Below, piece by piece: positions 61,199-64,000 of a stretch of 64,000 bases of DNA. Source of the DNA: Enterococcus aquimarinus (GTDB lineage Bacteria > Bacillota > Bacilli > Lactobacillales > Enterococcaceae); NCBI RefSeq assembly GCF_001885765.1, contig NZ_JXKD01000004.1, positions 62,001-126,000 of the forward strand, read 5' to 3'. How positions within the stretch are numbered: the first letter of the stretch is position 1; each line of letters opens with the position of its first letter. The position numbers and the translations under genes were made by a program. The notes beneath the pieces were generated by a model. That model ran no database searches. It saw only the letters and a list, made by a program, of their open reading frames with translations, and was not told where the DNA came from.

Positions 61199-62482
61199 TT
61201 AAGATGATGATTTTTTTTTCCACTCTTGAAGTTGTTGCAAGCGAGAAGCGAGTGCTTGCTCGTATTTTCCGGTTGATTTAGGTAAATAGTAACGCGCATG
61301 CTTGAGCGAATGTGGCAAATATTGTTGGTTGACCCAGCCACGTTCGTTTTGATGTGGATACTGATAACCGACACCCCGACCTAACGTTTTCGCCCCTTGA
61401 TAATGGCTATCTTTTAAATGATCAGGAACGCTGCCGGCTTTGCCTTGTTTAATGTCGCCGAGTGCGCGATCAATTGCTGTAATGGAGGAATTTGACTTAG
61501 GTGATAGACAAAGATCAATCACAGTCTCCGCTAACGGAATTCGTGCTTCGGGGAACCCGAGTTTTTCTGCTGCTAAAACGGCATTCACTGTGCGAGAGGC
61601 GGCCCCTGGATTGCCAAGACCAATATCTTCATACGCAATGACTAATAATCGTCGACAAATAATCGTCAAGTCCCCAGCTTCCACTAATCTGGCTAAATAG
61701 TGAAGGGCAGCATCGACATCACTGCCACGGATTGATTTTTGTAACGCGGAGATAACATCGTAGTGCGCGTCACCATCTTTATCATGCGTGAGCGCTTTTC
61801 GGCGAATGCATTCTTCGATAATTGGAAGGGTTAGTTGAATTTCTCCTGCTTCATTAGGAGGCGTGGAGCGAACGGCTAGTTCTAAGCCGTTTAAAGCACT
61901 CCGTAAATCGCCGTTCGTTCCCCGTGCCAAATGGAATAATGCGGCTTCTTCAATGGTAACAGGATAATCCCCTAATCCATTGATCTTATCTTGCAAAGCG
62001 TGTTCCACCGCTTGTAAAATATCTTCTTCTGTTAAGGGAAGCACTTCAAAAATTTGTGTTCGACTTCGAATCGCTGGATTGATAGCGATGTAGGGATTTT
62101 CGGTTGTCGCGCCAATTAATATTAGTCGGCCACTTTCAAGATGAGGCAAGAGAAAGTCTTGTTTCGTTTTATCGAGTCGATGCACTTCATCTAACAATAA
62201 GATGACCGTGCCACTCATTTTGGCTTCTTCGGCGACAACTTGTAAATCTTTTTTTGTATCGGTCGCCGCATTTAACATACGAAAAGCATAACGCGTTGAG
62301 CCAGCGATGGCACTCGCAATACTAGTTTTCCCTGTTCCTGGAGGCCCATATAAAATCATCGAGGATAGCATCTTGGCTTCGACCATCCGCCGAATCACTT
62401 TTCCGGGCCCAACTAATTGTTTTTGTCCAACGACTTCATCGAGATTTTTCGGACGCATCCGATACGCGAGTGGTTGTTGCAT
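61199..62482 (-). CDS. rarA: Replication-associated recombination protein A
   Basis: 427-aa AAA+ ATPase (RarA/MgsA/WHIP). Seen: RPKNLDEVVGQ (residues 10-20), Walker A GPPGTGKTS (~46), LLLDEVHR Walker B, ATTENP sensor, SRTQIF arginine finger, and the C-terminal MgsA tetramer domain with YEDIGLGNP and LPHSLKHARYY. Acts at stalled replication forks. Intact length. Confidence 0.95.
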   Translation of the reverse strand: MQQPLAYRMRPKNLDEVVGQKQLVGPGKVIRRMVEAKMLSSMILYGPPGTGKTSIASAIAGSTRYAFRMLNAATDTKKDLQVVAEEAKMSGTVILLLDEVHRLDKTKQDFLLPHLESGRLILIGATTENPYIAINPAIRSRTQIFEVLPLTEEDILQAVEHALQDKINGLGDYPVTIEEAALFHLARGTNGDLRSALNGLELAVRSTPPNEAGEIQLTLPIIEECIRRKALTHDKDGDAHYDVISALQKSIRGSDVDAALHYLARLVEAGDLTIICRRLLVIAYEDIGLGNPGAASRTVNAVLAAEKLGFPEARIPLAETVIDLCLSPKSNSSITAIDRALGDIKQGKAGSVPDHLKDSHYQGAKTLGRGVGYQYPHQNERGWVNQQYLPHSLKHARYYLPKSTGKYEQALASRLQQLQEWKKKSSS

Positions 62483-62616
62483 GGGACATTCCCCTTTCTA
62501 CAAAATCATAGTACTAGTATAACATAGGACAAATCACGACGGGTTATTTCACATTCTCTTTGATTCTTAATAGCGTTAAAGCCAAGAATTGTGTAGAATG
62601 ATAATAGGTGAGATGA

Positions 62617-63243
62617 ATGAACGAATGGATGGAACAATTTCAAACACAAACGACCGAAGAAATTGCCGAAAGTCTAATTGGGATGTATCTGGAGCACTGT
62701 TTACCGGATGGGATAGTAGGTGGCTATATTGTGGATTGCGAAGCGTACCTTGGACCAGAAGATGAAGCGGCTCATAGTTACGGCATGCGTGATACGCCGC
62801 GCTTAAAAGCGATGTATCAAGAACCAGGCACGATTTATTTGTATTCGATGCATGGTAATTTAATTTTGAACATTGTGACACAAAACATCGGAATACCTCA
62901 AGGCGTAATGATTCGAGGGCTGGAACCGATTGACGGTATAGAACAGATGCAAGTAAGACGAGGGAAGACGGGATCAGAACTTTCCAATGGCCCCGGAAAA
63001 CTTGTCGCCGCATTAGGCATCACCAAAGAACTTTATGGCCGGTCTATTTTTACGAGTCCGCTTCGGCTCGTTCCTGAGAAAAAACGACAACCTAAAAAGA
63101 TTGTACGGCTCCCTCGTATTGGAATTCCCAATAAGGGGCCTTGGACGAACGCCCCGTTACGCTACGTCGCGTGGGGGAATCCATATGTGACAAATATTCG
63201 CAAAAAAGAAATCGATGACCATTATGGTTGGTCGTATGAATGA
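62617..63243 (+). CDS. DNA-3-methyladenine glycosylase (AAG family)
   Basis: 208 aa. Removes alkylated purines from DNA. Seen: DCEAYLGPEDEAAHSYGMRDTPR (catalytic Glu; residues ~40-62), IYLYSMHGNLILNIV, and NGPGKLVAALGI near 126. GTGAGATGA region precedes the ATG. Forms a stress-repair group with rarA opposite and DUF3013/prmA downstream. Confidence 0.92.
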   Translation: MNEWMEQFQTQTTEEIAESLIGMYLEHCLPDGIVGGYIVDCEAYLGPEDEAAHSYGMRDTPRLKAMYQEPGTIYLYSMHGNLILNIVTQNIGIPQGVMIRGLEPIDGIEQMQVRRGKTGSELSNGPGKLVAALGITKELYGRSIFTSPLRLVPEKKRQPKKIVRLPRIGIPNKGPWTNAPLRYVAWGNPYVTNIRKKEIDDHYGWSYE

Positions 63244-63262
63244 ATAGAAAAGAGGAAAAAAA

Positions 63263-63742
63263 ATGGCAAAAGAAACAATGTTACATTTCTTAGATGAACA
63301 ATTAACCAAAAAAATGTCCGATTATGAGGTGGCAATTGATTGGGATAACCGGAATCACACGATTGAATTAGTTTTTTTACTCTTTGCTGAAAATAAAGAA
63401 CAATGGTTGATTGACGATGCGACGGGTGTCGGTTCAGAAGAAGAAGTGATTGAATTTGAAGATAGTATTTTGTTATACGATCCCGTCAAATCAAAGATAG
63501 ATCCAGATGACTACTTAGCGTGTCTACCATATGCCGGTAAAAAAGGAATGAAAAAAAGTGAACTCGTCGGTCTAGTAGACTACATCAAAGAAATACTCGA
63601 TGAAGGACAAGGAGACTTGCTTGATTTTCTCGACCAAGAAGAGACGGATGTTTTTGAACTGCATTTTGATGAAGCACGATATGCCCAAATCGTTGCAGCC
63701 TATAAAGGTCCAGACCAAATGATCCCTTACCCAAGTTACTAA
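63263..63742 (+). CDS. DUF3013 family protein
   Basis: 159-aa acidic cytoplasmic protein. Recognised by IDWDNRNHTIELVF, DDATGVGSEEEVIEFED and YAGKKGMKKSELVGLVDY. Found just upstream of prmA in enterococci and streptococci; function unknown. AGAGGAAA before the ATG. Confidence 0.85.
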   Translation: MAKETMLHFLDEQLTKKMSDYEVAIDWDNRNHTIELVFLLFAENKEQWLIDDATGVGSEEEVIEFEDSILLYDPVKSKIDPDDYLACLPYAGKKGMKKSELVGLVDYIKEILDEGQGDLLDFLDQEETDVFELHFDEARYAQIVAAYKGPDQMIPYPSY

Positions 63743-63757
63743 AAGGAGCGTACAGCA

Positions 63758-64000
63758 ATGAAGTGGAATGAAGTAAAAATTGAAACAGCCAGTGAAGCGG
63801 TTGAAGCCGTGGCGAATATTTTGATGGAAGCTGGGGCAAGTGGCGTCGCTATTGAAGATACCCTTGATATTGAAAACTTTAAAAGTGATCAATACGGTGA
63901 GATATTAGATAAAGAAACATATACACGTTTAGAAGAAGGCGCGCTAGTGATGGCTTATTTCCCTGAAACCATTTTTCTGCCAGAAGTGATGCCTTTTATT
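63758..64000 (+). CDS. prmA: Ribosomal protein L11 methyltransferase, 5' part
   Basis: First 81 codons, cut by the window edge. [26 protein letters not shown]-type start, then GASGVAIED, is typical of the PrmA N-terminal domain that recognises L11. The methyltransferase domain lies outside. AAAGGAG upstream; 15 bases after the DUF3013 gene. Confidence 0.9.
   Translation, partial: MKWNEVKIETASEAVEAVANILMEAGASGVAIEDTLDIENFKSDQYGEILDKETYTRLEEGALVMAYFPETIFLPEVMPFI

Noticed and set aside
1-64000. CRISPR arrays, tRNA and rRNA genes
   Set aside because: No regularly spaced repeats, no cloverleaf-like segments ending in CCA, and no rRNA-like conserved sequence noticed when reading the window.

Overview
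The window is chromosomal DNA of a low-GC Gram-positive bacterium, most likely of the order Lactobacillales and close to Enterococcaceae (Enterococcus/Vagococcus-like). Support comes from strong AGGAGG ribosome-binding sites with frequent TTG/GTG starts, TTGACA/TATAAT promoters, intrinsic terminators after most units, a T-box leader, a BceRS-BceAB-type peptide-antibiotic module, DUF3013 next to prmA, and 6S-like RNA next to rarA. No rRNA, tRNA or CRISPR array was seen. The genus call is an inference.

Layout. 1-2.9 kb: a lipoprotein, then a DUF368 (PopT-type) lipid-carrier transporter and a small membrane exporter. 3-5.6 kb: two NAD(P)H:FMN reductase-fold proteins behind a long leader; the second carries a PAS domain and two C-terminal flavinylation-like motifs; then a DUF454 protein. 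5.6-6 kb: a non-coding structured segment. 6-9.2 kb: a CofE-like ligase divergent from a LysR regulator, and an HTH-TPR regulator. 9.3-13.8 kb: a DacA-type PBP, a YfcC transporter and isoaspartyl dipeptidase. 14-21.8 kb: a complete arginine operon argGHCJBDF behind ArgR-type boxes, with the uncommon short ArgC.

22-29.5 kb: a membrane-anchored propeller-like protein, a small Ric-like protein behind an FNR/Flp-type site, the Bce module coupled to fetAB. 29.6-31.8 kb: a long structured leader in front of a short MutS2 homologue. 31.9-33.8 kb: a MerR regulator with a textbook operator facing a diaminopentanoate-dehydrogenase-like gene. 34-41.2 kb: APC permease, Fic enzyme flanked by diverged repeats, NAD(P)-binding protein, MacB-like ABC protein, GlcU/RbsU-type sugar transporter. 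41.3-42.2 kb: ohrR-ohr.

42.26-44.18 kb is a complete IS1595-type element with inverted repeats, an exact 8-bp target duplication and a ClbS/DfsB-like passenger gene. 44.3-51.3 kb: an acyl-adenylating enzyme, a T-box-controlled NhaC-type transporter, a hairpin-rich intergenic region, and an XRE/PLDc_N/ABC operon that resembles the back half of the Bacillus sigY operon. 51.4-55.8 kb: a candidate tiny gene, an mhqR-mhqO-flavin reductase operon with an MhqR-type operator, and a P-type ATPase with an unusual CPG motif. 56-64 kb: a Ser-rich lipoprotein, YitT protein, CatE-like protein with its MarR regulator, UspA, PsiE, 6S RNA, rarA, 3-methyladenine glycosylase, DUF3013 protein and the start of prmA.

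Many units concern stress defence (quinones, peroxides, peptide antibiotics, metals, alkylation) and carry recognisable cis-acting sites, so the regulatory wiring of this window is unusually readable.
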